34,204 bases of DNA from Cupriavidus phytohabitans. Its GTDB lineage: Bacteria > Pseudomonadota > Gammaproteobacteria > Burkholderiales > Burkholderiaceae. Shown piece by piece: positions 16,480-23,998 of this stretch. The stretch is from NCBI RefSeq assembly GCF_000426345.1, contig NZ_AUFE01000059.1, positions 1 through 34,204 of the forward strand. The letters are read 5' to 3'. Each line of letters starts with the position of its first letter. Position 1 is the first letter of the stretch. The notes below the pieces were generated by a model. The model saw only the letters and a program-made list of their open reading frames with translations, did no database searches and was not told the origin of the DNA. A program made the position numbers and the translations under genes.

Positions 16480-16488
16480 CGCGGCGCC
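16467..16488. terminator. Perfect 9-bp hairpin at the mlaA/FKBP convergent ends
   Basis: GGCGCCGCG (16467-16475) and CGCGGCGCC (16480-16488) are perfect inverted copies around a 4-base loop that contains most of the mlaA stop. It sits in the 19-bp gap between two convergent genes. No T-run follows on either strand, so it is not a classic intrinsic terminator. Confidence 0.4.
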
Positions 16489-16498
16489 TGCGCCCGGA

Positions 16499-16948
16499 TC
16501 AGCTGCCGATACCCAGCAGCACCACCTCGAACGTCAGCGTCGCGTTCGGCGGGATCGTGCCCGGCACGCCGCGCGCGCCGTAGGCCGTCGAGGCCGGGCA
16601 GGTCAGCTTGGCCTTGCCGCCCACCTGCATCGCCTGCACGCCTTCGGTCCAGCACGGGATCACGCGGTTAAGCGGGAACGAGATCGGCTGGCCGCGCTTG
16701 AACGAGCTGTCGAACTCGGTGCCGTCGGCGAGCGTGCCGCGGTAGTGGACCTGCACCGAGTCGGTGGCCTTGGGCGAAGCGCCGGTGCCCTTGACCAGGT
16801 GCTGGATGGTCATGCCCGAAGGCAGCGTCTGCGGCGCCGCGGGAGCGGCGGGGGCAGCGGGCGCGGAAGCCGCCGGCCCCACCGCCATGGCAGAAGCAGC
16901 GGCGCAGGCAAGGGTCAGGGAGCCGACAAGAAGCGCGAGAGTTTTCAT
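16499..16948 (-). CDS. Exported FKBP-type peptidyl-prolyl isomerase
   Basis: A 149-residue protein with a Sec signal peptide (about 1-22), an Ala/Pro spacer (about 24-42) and one FKBP domain (about 43-149). The domain shows VQVHYRGTLADGTEFDSSF (66-83, family core), FPLNRVIPCWTEGVQAM (the usual Trp of the binding pocket, W100) and AYGARGVPGTIPPNATL (122-138). It is expected to speed proline isomerisation in periplasmic proteins. Start ATG 16948 gives the most typical signal peptide; ATG 16960 (four residues longer) is possible, and neither has a strong ribosome site. It converges with mlaA and diverges from the TPR gene. Confidence 0.92.
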   Translation of the reverse strand: MKTLALLVGSLTLACAAASAMAVGPAASAPAAPAAPAAPQTLPSGMTIQHLVKGTGASPKATDSVQVHYRGTLADGTEFDSSFKRGQPISFPLNRVIPCWTEGVQAMQVGGKAKLTCPASTAYGARGVPGTIPPNATLTFEVVLLGIGS

Positions 16949-17106
16949 GGGAAAGGCCATCGTGTTGTCGTGGCGTGGAGATGAATGGGGTACGGCAGTG
17001 TAACTTAGGCCGGCATCCCGCTTGCCCGCCAGCGCCCGATGGCGCACAGGCGGCCTGCGCCATGCGACGTATGCGGCGTATGTGCCGGATTGCGACACGG
17101 GTCCCG

Positions 17107-17134
17107 TTGCATGCACCGTTTTGCGGTCTACGAT
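17107..17134 (+). promoter_or_regulatory. Weak promoter candidate for the TPR gene
   Basis: TTGCAT (17107-17112) and TACGAT (17129-17134) are 16 bases apart, ending 43 bases before the TPR gene start. Matches to consensus are only 3/6 and 4/6. The rest of the 229-bp gap between the divergent FKBP and TPR genes shows no other clear signal. Confidence 0.25.
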
Positions 17135-17177
17135 GATTCTGACAGTCCCGGCGCGGCCGGGCCGCACGGAGGATGCC

Positions 17178-18503
17178 ATGGCATTGACGGACTCAAGGGA
17201 TCTCGCGGTCTCCACCCAAAACGCGCACTCGGTCGCGCTGTACGAAACGGCACTGCGACTGCTGAATGGCTTCTACGGCGACCCGCTCGGCGTTATCGAC
17301 ACCGCGCTAGACGCCGATCCCGGCTTCGCCATGGGCCATGCCTTGCGCGCCGGCCTGATGCTGACCGCCGGCGACGGCACGGCCGAGCCCATGCTGCGCG
17401 ACAGCGTGGAAGCCGGCGAGGCGCTCGCCGGGCTGAACGAGCGCGAGCGGCGCCACCTGGCCGCGGCGCGCGCGTGGCTGGACGGCGAGTTCGAGCGCTC
17501 GCTGCGGCTCTATGGCGAGATCGTGGTCGACTACCCACGTGACCTGCTGGCGATCCAGGTGGCGCACCTCGGCGACTTCCTGCTGGGCCAGTCGTCGATG
17601 CTGCGCGACCGCATCGCGCAGGTGCTGCCGCACTGGGACGACCGCATGCCGGGCTACGGCTACCTGCTCGGCATGCATGCGTTCGGGCTGGAGGAAACCC
17701 AGCTCTATGGCCGCGCCGAGGAAAGCGGCCGGCGCGCGCTGGAACTGAACCCGCGCGACCCGTGGGCCGTGCACGCGGTGGCGCACGTGATGGAGATGCA
17801 GGGCCGGCTGGACGACGGCATCGCCTGGCTGAACACGCGCCGCGAGGATTGGTCCGAGGACAACATGCTGGCCGTGCACAACTGGTGGCACCTGGCATTG
17901 TTCCAGCTCGAAGCCGGCAACACCGACGACGTGCTGGCGCTGTACGACGCCGAGATCAGCCGCCCGGCGCCGGCGATCGCGCTGGATCTGGTGGACGCGT
18001 CCGCGCTGCTGTGGCGGCTGCACCTGCGCGGCGTCGACGTGGGCACGCGCTGGCAGCCGGTGGCGGACGACTGGCTGGGCCGCGGCGCGGCCGGCTACTA
18101 CGCCTTCAACGACGTCCACGCGGTGATGGCGAGCCTGGGCGCGCACCGGCCTGCGGCCGTCGACCAGTTGCGCGCCGCACTCGAGCGCGCCGCACTGGGC
18201 AACGGCACCAACGCCATGATGGCGCGCGACGTGGGCCTGCCGGTGGCCGATGCGCTGATCGCGTTCGAAGAGGGCGACTACGCCGGCGCGATCGACCTGC
18301 TGCTGCCGGTGCGGCTGATCGCCCATCGCTTCGGCGGCAGCCATGCGCAGCGCGACGTGATCGGCCTGACGCTGCTCGAGTCGGCGCTGCGCGCCGGCCG
18401 CCGCAGCCTGGCCATCGCGCTGACGGCCGAGCGTGCCGCGCTCAAGCCCATGAGCCCGAGCCTGCACCGGCTGGTGCAGCGCGCGGACAGCTGCCGGCCG
18501 TGA
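17178..18503 (+). CDS. TTC38-like tetratricopeptide repeat protein
   Basis: A 441-residue soluble protein of the TPR-38 family (related to animal TTC38), whose biochemical role is unknown. It is built of repeated helix pairs. The family marker segment WAVHAVAHVMEMQGR (about residues 196-210) is followed by GIAWL and by NWWHLALFQLEAG (about 235-247). No signal peptide or membrane helix is visible, so it is probably cytosolic. The start at ATG 17178 has a strong GGAGG at about 17168-17172; the frame is open upstream but without TPR features. It stands alone between the divergent FKBP gene and the DUF6152-like gene 82 bases downstream. Confidence 0.85.
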   Translation: MALTDSRDLAVSTQNAHSVALYETALRLLNGFYGDPLGVIDTALDADPGFAMGHALRAGLMLTAGDGTAEPMLRDSVEAGEALAGLNERERRHLAAARAWLDGEFERSLRLYGEIVVDYPRDLLAIQVAHLGDFLLGQSSMLRDRIAQVLPHWDDRMPGYGYLLGMHAFGLEETQLYGRAEESGRRALELNPRDPWAVHAVAHVMEMQGRLDDGIAWLNTRREDWSEDNMLAVHNWWHLALFQLEAGNTDDVLALYDAEISRPAPAIALDLVDASALLWRLHLRGVDVGTRWQPVADDWLGRGAAGYYAFNDVHAVMASLGAHRPAAVDQLRAALERAALGNGTNAMMARDVGLPVADALIAFEEGDYAGAIDLLLPVRLIAHRFGGSHAQRDVIGLTLLESALRAGRRSLAIALTAERAALKPMSPSLHRLVQRADSCRP

Positions 18504-18510
18504 CGCGGGC

Positions 18511-18539
18511 CTGCGAGGCGGTCCAGCGCCGCCTATACT
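18511..18539 (+). promoter_or_regulatory. Candidate promoter for the DUF6152/DUF6644 pair
   Basis: CTGCGA (18511-18516) and TATACT (18534-18539) are 17 bases apart, with the -10 matching consensus at 5/6 and the -35 only 3/6. It ends 46 bases before the start of the small His-rich protein gene. Confidence 0.4.
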
Positions 18540-18585
18540 GCACCTGACCCAGCACCCTGCGCAGCAACTGACCGGAGTCCGCCCC

Positions 18586-18948
18586 ATGCCGAACCGCTTC
18601 CGCTCGCTGATCCTCGCCGCCAGCGCCACGCTGGCGCTGGCCGCTGTACCGGCCCTGGCCCACCACGGCTGGTCGACCTACGACGAGACCAAGCCCCTGA
18701 CGCTGACCGGCAAGATCGTCGAGAGCCACTACGAGAACCCGCACGCGCACATCCGCATCGATGCGGGCGGCAAGCGCTGGCTGGCCATCCTCGCGCCGGT
18801 GTCGCGCATGGAAGCGCGCGGCGCCACCGCCGACAAGGTCGCCGTGGGCCGCGAGGTGACGCTGGTCGGCTATGCCAGCAAGGAAAAGGCCGACGAGCTG
18901 CGCGCCGAGCGCATCACCGTGGACGGCAAGACCGTCGAACTGCGCTGA
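18586..18948 (+). CDS. Small periplasmic His-rich protein (DUF6152-like)
   Basis: A 120-residue secreted protein with a Sec signal peptide ending at PALA (residues 22-25). Cleavage there leaves a mature N-terminus of His26-His27-Gly-Trp. More His lie at 48, 53 and 55 (ESHYENPHAHIRI), followed by a small beta-rich domain (LTGKIVES, REVTLVGYAS, RITVDGKTVEL). It resembles the DUF6152 family, which has no assigned function. A free N-terminal His is also the copper ligand in CopC, which lies about 1.5 kb away, so metal binding is a reasonable inference. A GGAG ribosome site precedes ATG 18586, and the membrane-protein gene begins 15 bases after the stop. Confidence 0.8.
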   Translation: MPNRFRSLILAASATLALAAVPALAHHGWSTYDETKPLTLTGKIVESHYENPHAHIRIDAGGKRWLAILAPVSRMEARGATADKVAVGREVTLVGYASKEKADELRAERITVDGKTVELR

Positions 18949-18963
18949 GCCGCCACGCGCGCC

Positions 18964-19476
18964 ATGGCGGCACTGCTGGCGCAATGGGGTGAATGGGCCG
19001 CCGGCCTGGCGCGGCTGCCATTCGCAGCCGCGCTGCGCTCCTCCGCGTGGGCCTACCCGGCGGTGGAGATCGTCCATCTCGCCGGCATGGCGCTGCTGTT
19101 CGGCTCCATCGTCGTGGTCGACATGCGCCTGGCCGGGCTCGGGCGCCGGCTGCCGGTCAGCCTGCTGCTGCGCCACGCACTGCCGTTCACGGTAGCGGCC
19201 TTTGTCGCCGTCGCCGCCAGCGGCGTGTTGCTGTTCATGGCGCATGCGGACGAACTGGCCACCAATCCCGCCTTCCTCGCCAAGCTGTGCCTGGTCGCGC
19301 TGGCACTGCTCAACGTCGCGTGGTTCCACACCGTGCCGTACCGGCGTCTGCATGACAGCCGGCTCGGCTGGGACGTGGAGCGCGCGCCGCCGGCCGGCGC
19401 GCGCATCAGTGCCATCGTGTCGGTGGTGACGTGGGTGCTGGTGATCTGTGCCGGGCGCCTGATCGCCTACGTCTGA
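18964..19476 (+). CDS. Small polytopic membrane protein (DUF6644-like)
   Basis: A 170-residue protein with about four hydrophobic segments (about 27-53, 70-95, 105-122 and 148-168). The TM1 segment EIVHLAGMALLFGS has a conserved-looking His followed by a Gly/Ala-rich stretch, loosely recalling the membrane His motifs of CopD. It fits the DUF6644 family of unknown function; the exact family label is from memory. It begins 15 bases after the DUF6152-like gene and converges on copD 72 bases downstream. The tight pairing suggests that the two products work together. Confidence 0.75.
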   Translation: MAALLAQWGEWAAGLARLPFAAALRSSAWAYPAVEIVHLAGMALLFGSIVVVDMRLAGLGRRLPVSLLLRHALPFTVAAFVAVAASGVLLFMAHADELATNPAFLAKLCLVALALLNVAWFHTVPYRRLHDSRLGWDVERAPPAGARISAIVSVVTWVLVICAGRLIAYV

Positions 19477-19491
19477 GGGGGGACGCCCCAC

Positions 19492-19505
19492 GCGCCGGCC
19501 GGCGC
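19492..19505. terminator. 14-bp perfect palindrome between the DUF6644-like gene and copD
   Basis: GCGCCGGCCGGCGC (19492-19505) is a perfect palindrome in the 72-bp convergent gap, with a GGGGGGACGCCCC foldback just upstream. There is no T-run. It could stall or end transcription from either side, or simply reflect the high GC. Confidence 0.3.
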
Positions 19506-19548
19506 CGGAACCGCACCACCCGGCAACCGGCCGAGGAGGAGGACTGGA

Positions 19549-20472
19549 TCAGCTCATTGCGGGCGACAGCGTGCCCAGGGCCGCGACCAGCGCCAGCACC
19601 GCCGTGCCCGCAGCCGCTTCCAGCGCCACGCTGCGCCGCAGCGCGAGCACCGCCTTGGCGGGCTGGCCCGCTTGCAATGCCTGCGCCAGCCGCGGCGCGT
19701 GGCGGAAACGATTGGCCGCGGCCAGGGCCAGCATCGACATGAACAACGCGAGCTTGGCGGCCAGCAAGCCACCGTATGCGGTGACGGAGAAGTCCGGCAG
19801 CGCGGCCCCGACCACGAAACCGTAGTTCAGCGCGCCGGTCAGCACCAGCGTGACAACAATGCCGGTGCCGATACGGGCGAAGCCGTTGGCCGTGCGACTG
19901 AGCAGCGACCACGCGGCGGCATCGGATCCCGGCCGTGCCCGCGACAGCAGCACGAAGCCGGCCAGCGCACCGGCCCACGCGCCCGCGGCAAGCAGGTGCG
20001 CGGTGTCGGCGGCCAGGTGCACGTAATGGCCGACGCCCTCGCTCATCGCACCGTGGCCGCCCCAGGGCAGCGATGCCAGCGCCGCCGCCGACAGCATCGC
20101 CAGCAATACGGCCTGCGCCACGGGCCGCGCGCGCAGCGCCAGCACCGCTGGCAGGCACAGCACCAGCGCCGCCACGCGCACCGACCACGCCATGCCATAC
20201 GCCGTGCCGGTCAGGATCATGCCGAAGACATCGCGGTCCAGTGCGGCGTACGACGCCGCGCCGCTCATCGTCCTGGCCATCACCACCAGCGCCGCGAGGG
20301 AAAGCACGGTGCCGGCCAGCGCGCACCCGAGCGCAATGGCGCGGCACTGCGCGGCAAACCGCGCACCGTGTTCACCGCGCCGCAGACCGGTCAGGCAGAA
20401 CAGCGGCAGGCCGAACGCCAGGCCCAGCACGATGTAGAGCGCCAGGCGCAGCGCGACGGCGAGCCAGTCCAT
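19549..20472 (-). CDS. copD: Copper resistance inner-membrane protein CopD
   Basis: A 307-residue polytopic membrane protein with about eight hydrophobic helices. CopD moves copper across the inner membrane, in partnership with CopC. Helix-borne His typical of the family appear in GHYVHLAADTAHLLAAGAWAG (about residues 148-168). TGALNYGFVVG and the GGLLAAKLALFMSMLALAAANR segment match the C-terminal CopD domain. The start ATG 20472 lies 9 bases after the copC stop, so the pair is cotranscribed. It is the last gene of the copABCD run. Confidence 0.92.
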   Translation of the reverse strand: MDWLAVALRLALYIVLGLAFGLPLFCLTGLRRGEHGARFAAQCRAIALGCALAGTVLSLAALVVMARTMSGAASYAALDRDVFGMILTGTAYGMAWSVRVAALVLCLPAVLALRARPVAQAVLLAMLSAAALASLPWGGHGAMSEGVGHYVHLAADTAHLLAAGAWAGALAGFVLLSRARPGSDAAAWSLLSRTANGFARIGTGIVVTLVLTGALNYGFVVGAALPDFSVTAYGGLLAAKLALFMSMLALAAANRFRHAPRLAQALQAGQPAKAVLALRRSVALEAAAGTAVLALVAALGTLSPAMS

Positions 20473-20481
20473 GACCCGCCA

Positions 20482-20868
20482 TCACTTGACGGTGAAGGAG
20501 AAATTGCCGGTGACGGGATGCGTGTCGGCCGACACGGCGCGCCATTCGACGCGGTAGCTGCCAGCGGGCAGCGGCTGCGCCGGCGTGATCACCATGGTCT
20601 TGGGGTCGCTGCTGGCGGACACCCTTGCTGCCATCTTCATCGGCGCGTGGTTGGCCATGCCGGGCATGCCGGTCATCACCAGGTTGGCGCCGGAGAACTG
20701 CGTGACGAGGTCTTCCGAGAAGGTCAGCTCGATCTTCTGCGGCGCGGCCACCTCGGCCTTGTCGGCGGGCAAGGACGTCACCAGCCTGGGATGCGCGAGG
20801 GCCGCGCTGCTGGCCAGCGCGGTGGCCGCGGCGGCAAGGGTGGCGATCAGGGGGCGCTTGATTCGCAT
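20482..20868 (-). CDS. copC: Periplasmic copper-binding protein CopC
   Basis: A 128-residue secreted copper carrier. The signal peptide ends at AALA, making His26 the mature N-terminus. His26, Asp115 and His117 (SADTHPVTG) form the known high-affinity Cu(II) site. The Met-rich loop VMTGMPGMANHAPMKM (about 64-79) matches the Cu(I) site found in some CopC proteins. The beta-sandwich core follows (KIELTFSEDLV, GSYRVEWRAVS). The ATG is preceded by a GGAG ribosome site. A run of eight A (20894-20901, a U-run on the mRNA) lies in the 43-bp gap after copB, without a clear stem. Confidence 0.95.
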   Translation of the reverse strand: MRIKRPLIATLAAAATALASSAALAHPRLVTSLPADKAEVAAPQKIELTFSEDLVTQFSGANLVMTGMPGMANHAPMKMAARVSASSDPKTMVITPAQPLPAGSYRVEWRAVSADTHPVTGNFSFTVK

Positions 20869-20911
20869 GGCACTGCTCCGTATTGGTAAGGGGAAAAAAA
20901 ATCGCGGCTGC

Positions 20912-22000
20912 TCAGAACCACATGCGCACGCCGGCCACGAAGCGCGTCTCGCCGGCGCGGCCGCCGGCGGTGCGGATCATGTCCGCCGTGTTGCCGAAGG
21001 CCTGGTAGCGCTCGACGCCGATATACGGCGCGAACTGACGGGTGAACTCATAGCGCAGGCGCACGCCCACGGTGCCGCTGGACAGGCCGCTGCCGATGCC
21101 GGTCTCGGGGTCGTTCTTGCCGTACAGGTTCGCTTCGATGCGCGGCTGCAGGATCAGGCGCTGGGTCAGCAGCAGCTCGTACTCGGCGGCAAGCCGCAAA
21201 GCAGTGCGACCGCTGGTGCCGACGTAGGCGGTGGCATCGACCTCGAACCAGTACGGCGCCAGCCCCTGGATGCCGAATGCCAGCCAGTTGCGCGCGGGGC
21301 GGCCGCTGCCGGCATCGTTGCGCAGGCCCAGCTGGGTATCCCAGTAGCTGGCCACGGCATGACCCCAGAGCAGTTCCGTGCGGGCCTCATGCATCTTTCC
21401 CTTCGCGGCCTCGCCTTCGGCCTTCAGCACGAGCTTGTCGTAGCTGTTGCCGAACCACGCCTGCGCCTCGTAGGCCGCGGCGTTTTCACCGCTGGCATGG
21501 GCCCACTCAAGCCGGTCGACCAGCACCGAGGCGAACAGGTGCTCGTCGGCCATCATCAGCTGGCGCTTGTCGCCCAGCGCGTACTTGCCGGTGCCGAGCT
21601 GGTAGCCACCGGAATACGCGTGCGGATCGCGCGCATCGGGCGGGGCGCTGCCGCCCTGCATCTTCATGTCGCCGTGATCCATCGCGCCGGATTGCTGCAT
21701 CGGCTGCGTGGACTGCATGGGTTCCATGGACTGCACGGGCTGCATGGGCTGCATGGGCTCCATGGGCTCCATGGGCTGCATCGGCTCCATGCCTTGCATC
21801 GGGGAGGCGTCTTGCGCCGGCTCACCATGACCCTGGTGCTCCTGCTGCGCCTGCTGCGCCTGCTGGCCTTGATGGCCCTGGTGGCCCGCATGCGGATCCT
21901 GTGCCGACGCGGCACCCATCGCAGCCAGTGCCAGCACGGCGGCAGCGACGCGGGTGGCGGGCCTGGCCAGCGAACGGGAAGTCTTCTTCATTACCGTCAT
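20912..22000 (-). CDS. copB: Outer-membrane copper resistance protein CopB
   Basis: A 362-residue protein: signal peptide (about 1-33), a long His/Gln and Met-rich linker, then a beta-barrel domain of about 225 residues ending in Phe (RFVAGVRMWF), as usual for outer-membrane proteins. The barrel starts near HAYSGGYQLGTGKYALGD. The linker holds HAGHQGHQG and a run of M-E/Q-P triplets. CopB is a classic partner of CopA and is thought to bind or pass copper in the outer membrane. The ATG at 22000 overlaps the copA stop as TGATG, favouring coupling; ATG 21991, three residues in, gives a more usual MKK start and is also possible. Confidence 0.93.
   Translation of the reverse strand: MTVMKKTSRSLARPATRVAAAVLALAAMGAASAQDPHAGHQGHQGQQAQQAQQEHQGHGEPAQDASPMQGMEPMQPMEPMEPMQPMQPVQSMEPMQSTQPMQQSGAMDHGDMKMQGGSAPPDARDPHAYSGGYQLGTGKYALGDKRQLMMADEHLFASVLVDRLEWAHASGENAAAYEAQAWFGNSYDKLVLKAEGEAAKGKMHEARTELLWGHAVASYWDTQLGLRNDAGSGRPARNWLAFGIQGLAPYWFEVDATAYVGTSGRTALRLAAEYELLLTQRLILQPRIEANLYGKNDPETGIGSGLSSGTVGVRLRYEFTRQFAPYIGVERYQAFGNTADMIRTAGGRAGETRFVAGVRMWF
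21718..21800. repeat. Met-codon tandem repeat in copB
   Basis: Degenerate 9-bp units related to GGGCTCCAT or GGGCTGCAT (minus-strand ATG-SAR-CCC) repeat through this stretch, encoding M-E-P and M-Q-P triplets. The near identity of the units suggests recent expansion by slippage. End points are approximate. Confidence 0.75.
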
Positions 22001-23841
22001 CACGCCACCACCACTTCGCGGAACATGCCCGCATCCATATGCATCATCAGGTGGCAATGCCAGGCCCAGCGTCCCAGCGCATCGGCGGTGACGAGGAAGC
22101 TGATGCGCTGCGCCGGCTGCACGGCGATGGTGTGGCGGCGCGCCTGGAAGCTGCCGTCCGGCGCTTCCAGTTCGCTCCACATGCCGTGCAGGTGCATGGG
22201 GTGCGTCATCATGGTGTCGTTATGCAGGATCACGCGCAGCCGTTCTCCGTACTTGAAATAAACCGGCGTCGACTTGCCGAACTCCACGCCGTCGAACGAC
22301 CACGTGTAGCGCTCCATGTTGCCGGTCAGGTGCAGTTCGACTTCGCGGCCCGGGCCGCGCGGGTCCATCGGGCCGCCGATGGTGTGCTGGTCAGCCAGCG
22401 TCAGCACGCGCCGGCCGTTGTTGCGCAGGCCGATGCCGGGATCGTCGAGGTTGGTGCGCGCCATGTCGACGCGCATGTCGGTGCCGGCGCCATACTCGGT
22501 GCGGGCATGGCGCGCAACCTTGCTCGGCACCTTGAGGGACGGCTCGGCCGCCATCGTGGCCATGCCGTGCTGGCTATGGTCCATGCCGTGCTGACTGTGG
22601 TCCATGCCGTGCTGACTGTGGTCCATGCCATGCGCTCCGCCATGGCCCGTGCCCCCCATGTCGCCCATCATGTCCGCCATGCTCAGCCACTCCGGCTTGT
22701 CGGGCGCGGGCACGGGCGCCGACAATCCTTCGCGCACGGCCAGCGTGCCGCGCGCATAGCCGGTGCGGTCCATCGCCTGCGCGAAGACGGTGTAGGCGTC
22801 GTCCTGCGGCGCGACCACGACGTCGCAGGTCTCGCCGGGGCCGAAGCGGAATTCGTCGACGGTGACCGGTTCCAGATCCTGCCCGTCGGCCTGCACCACG
22901 CGCAGCTTCAGCCCCGGGATACGCACGTCATAGAAGGTATTGCCCGAGCCGTTGATAAAGCGCAGGCGCACGGTCTCGCCGCGGCGGAACAGCCCGGTCC
23001 AGTTGCCGGCCGGCGTGACGCCGTTGGTCAGGTAGGTCAGTGTGGTGCCGGACAGGTCCGCGAGATCCGTCGGGCTCATCCGCATCTGGTTCCACATGCG
23101 GCGCTTGTCCAGCGCCTGCCTGATCCCGTCACGCGCCGCGTCGCGGAAGAAGTCGACGGCGGTAGGCTGGTTGTAGTTGTAGTAGTCGCTCTGCACCTTG
23201 AGCTTGGTCAGCACCCGCATCGGGTCTTCGTCGGTCCAGTCGGACAGCAGCACGGTGTAGTCGCGGTCGGCGTGTCCGTGCTCACGACCCGCGGCCGGGT
23301 CGATGACGATGCCGCCGTAGACCCCGGTCATCTCCTGGAAACCGGAGTGCGAGTGGTACCAGTAGCTGCCCTGCTGCGCGACCTTGAAGCGATAGGTAAA
23401 GGTCTCGCCAGGGGCGATGCCGGCAAAGCTGATGCCCGGTACGCCGTCCATCCCGAACGGCAGGATGATGCCGTGCCAGTGGATCGAGGTCGCCTCACGC
23501 AGCCGGTTGGTGACGCGGATGGTGACGGTGTCGCCTTCGCGCCAGCGCAGCGTCGGGCCCGGCAGCATGCCGTTGATGGTGGTCGCCACCGTCGGCTTGC
23601 CGGTGAAGTTGACCAGCGACTCGCCGATCACGAGGTCGAACTCGGTGCCGCGCAGCACCGGCGCGGTTCCTGCCGCCGCGGCTGCGGTGGCGCGGTCGGG
23701 CGTGCCGGCCAGCGCGCTGGTGCCGCCAAACCCCGCCAGCCCGGCGACCACGCTGCCGGCCACCAGTCCCTGGACGAAACGGCGGCGTGGCAAGTCGGGA
23801 GGCGTGGGCAGCAAGAGGCCCGTAGGTCGGTGGCGTCGCAT
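22000..23841 (-). CDS. copA: Multicopper oxidase CopA (copper resistance)
   Basis: A 613-residue periplasmic multicopper oxidase that oxidises Cu(I) and binds copper. A Tat signal is at the N-terminus (PRRRFVQG at about 18-25, then a hydrophobic stretch), as expected for an exported folded enzyme. All four copper motifs are present: HWHG, YWYHSHSG, HPMHLHG and WHCHLMMHMDAGM, the last with the type 1 Cys and Met. A Met/His-rich insert with three MDHSQHG units lies near residue 405. I chose ATG 23841, since the frame upstream adds non-signal residues. It is the first gene of copABCD and is divergent from copR. Confidence 0.95.
   Translation of the reverse strand: MRRHRPTGLLLPTPPDLPRRRFVQGLVAGSVVAGLAGFGGTSALAGTPDRATAAAAAGTAPVLRGTEFDLVIGESLVNFTGKPTVATTINGMLPGPTLRWREGDTVTIRVTNRLREATSIHWHGIILPFGMDGVPGISFAGIAPGETFTYRFKVAQQGSYWYHSHSGFQEMTGVYGGIVIDPAAGREHGHADRDYTVLLSDWTDEDPMRVLTKLKVQSDYYNYNQPTAVDFFRDAARDGIRQALDKRRMWNQMRMSPTDLADLSGTTLTYLTNGVTPAGNWTGLFRRGETVRLRFINGSGNTFYDVRIPGLKLRVVQADGQDLEPVTVDEFRFGPGETCDVVVAPQDDAYTVFAQAMDRTGYARGTLAVREGLSAPVPAPDKPEWLSMADMMGDMGGTGHGGAHGMDHSQHGMDHSQHGMDHSQHGMATMAAEPSLKVPSKVARHARTEYGAGTDMRVDMARTNLDDPGIGLRNNGRRVLTLADQHTIGGPMDPRGPGREVELHLTGNMERYTWSFDGVEFGKSTPVYFKYGERLRVILHNDTMMTHPMHLHGMWSELEAPDGSFQARRHTIAVQPAQRISFLVTADALGRWAWHCHLMMHMDAGMFREVVVA
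22561..22623. repeat. Three 21-bp tandem repeats in copA
   Basis: Units at 22561-22581, 22582-22602 and 22603-22623; the last two are identical and the first differs at two bases. On the minus strand each encodes one D-H-S(or D-H-S-like)-Q-H-G-M heptapeptide in the metal-binding insert of CopA. The length is a multiple of three, so changes in copy number keep the frame. Confidence 0.9.
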
Positions 23842-23905
23842 GGCTTCAAGTTGTCGATCAAGGCAAGGCAAGCGTAGCCAGCGCCACCCTACCCTCGCCT
23901 GACCG

Positions 23906-23940
23906 GAACATGACAATCCGGTAATCTTCCGGTCATGTTC
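23906..23940. promoter_or_regulatory. Copper operator in the divergent copA-copR gap
   Basis: GAACATGAC (23906-23914) and GTCATGTTC (23932-23940) are perfect 9-bp inverted copies. Within it, ATGACAATCCGGTAAT (23910-23925) resembles the CusR/CopR 'cop box' (ATGACA..., TGTCAT on the other strand). It lies 65 bases from copA and 58 bases from copR, well placed to control both. CopR-type regulators bind such sites when copper is high; occupancy here is inferred. Confidence 0.65.
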
Positions 23941-23998
23941 ACGCGCGCCGCGCGCGCGTAGAGTTGCCGCAACCATCGAATACAAGGAATCCGGGCCG

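Noticed and set aside
20894..20901. Intrinsic terminator after copB (U8 run)
   Set aside because: No convincing stem directly precedes the U-run, and copC and copD follow on the same strand in a known operon order.
21718..22623. CRISPR-like repeats
   Set aside because: Units are contiguous without spacers and encode Met/His repeats in copB and copA.
21277..23877. 866-residue plus-strand frame opposite copB and copA
   Set aside because: Shadow of copA and copB, whose motifs are unmistakable on the minus strand.
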